Below, piece by piece: positions 63,818-64,000 of a DNA stretch of 64,000 nucleotides. This stretch comes from Aquimarina algicola (lineage in GTDB: Bacteria > Bacteroidota > Bacteroidia > Flavobacteriales > Flavobacteriaceae), in the NCBI RefSeq assembly GCF_006443095.1, contig NZ_VFWZ01000001.1, positions 620,001 to 684,000 of the forward strand, in the 5' to 3' direction. Position 1 is the stretch's first letter. Each line of letters begins with the position of its first letter. A model generated the notes under the pieces. It did no database searches. It had not been told where the DNA came from and saw nothing but the letters and a program-made list of their open reading frames with translations. A program made the translations under genes and the position numbers.

Positions 63818-64000
63818 TTAGCTCCTAACTCTCCAAAAATCTTCTCCCCAGTTTTTATATAATTGTGAGTATTTGTATCCATATAAACTTTCTTCATTTA
63901 AAATCAATTCTAAACCATTAAAAAAATCAAATATATTGTTAGAAATTGGAATATTTCTTTCTTCCGAATCCCAAATATCTAATATTACATTATCTTTCAA
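63818..64000 (-). CDS. Hypothetical protein cut by the window edge
   Basis: At least 60 residues of a soluble protein that extends to the window end (FDFFNGLELILNEESLYGYK, then LYKNWGEDFWRVRS). The only start inside the window would be a TTG at the very edge, so the true start is probably outside. By position and style it is another immunity-type gene. Confidence 0.55.
   Translation of the reverse strand: MKDNVILDIWDSEERNIPISNNIFDFFNGLELILNEESLYGYKYSQLYKNWGEDFWRVRS

Overview
The window comes from a marine member of the Bacteroidetes, most likely a Flavobacteriaceae genome of the Aquimarina type. This rests on AT-rich DNA, promoters of the TTTG-N19-TAnnTTTG form, few Shine-Dalgarno sites, family-specific genes (DUF4290, DUF493, a START-like protein, MurA with Asp in place of the catalytic Cys) and lipoproteins of the 'SCSKDD' type. 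The genus is a guess.

Layout. 1-9.4 kb: a minus-strand acyl-CoA catabolic operon with two MDR oxidoreductases, two SDRs, a transglutaminase-like protein, an APH-like kinase next to an ACAD10/11-like dehydrogenase and a second large acyl-CoA dehydrogenase. A Crp-type regulator sits upstream. 9.7-24.7 kb: core genes. These are a PAS histidine kinase, murA, DUF4290, DUF493, a molybdenum-hydroxylase block (MocA-like, XdhC-like, IorB-like, IorA-like), an NTPase, recQ, fmt, an HU-type protein, a YqgE-type protein, an aminotransferase, a START-like protein and tRNA-Met.

25-36.2 kb: an accessory stretch of small minus-strand genes. Most are immunity-like (SUKH, SUKH-4, Imm33-like, Imm11-like). Between them lie about eight imperfect inverted repeats of 60-180 bp, each starting at or just after a stop codon. 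The repeats begin and end with AAC/GTT-type borders like integron attC sites, and two genes take their last codons from the repeat. No integrase is in the window. The same stretch holds a DUF2891 lipoprotein, a leucine-rich-repeat protein and a caspase-fold-like secreted protein. A PL7 alginate-lyase-like lipoprotein follows.

37.8-45.7 kb: a polyamine-linked membrane locus. One membrane-anchored SpeE-like protein and an FAD oxidoreductase face an operon of speD, voltage-gated-type ion channel, DUF4178, lipoprotein, DUF350 and a second SpeE-like protein. 46-55 kb: AlkD-like repair protein, penicillin acylase, an exported three-gene set with a beta-barrel protein, a lipocalin-like lipoprotein and a small HTH regulator with a palindromic operator candidate and four 21-bp tandem repeats. 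55.6-56.2 kb: repeated palindromes, no gene.

56.2-64 kb: a minus-strand array of polymorphic-toxin C-terminal tips alternating with immunity genes. Tips include a restriction-endonuclease-fold nuclease (two related copies), two deaminases, an HNH nuclease and several remnants of 20-100 codons. The tips lack delivery domains and mostly lack ATG starts; the immunity genes look intact. The parent full-length toxin is expected beyond the right edge. The two accessory regions (25-36 kb and 56-64 kb) are the most interesting parts of the window.
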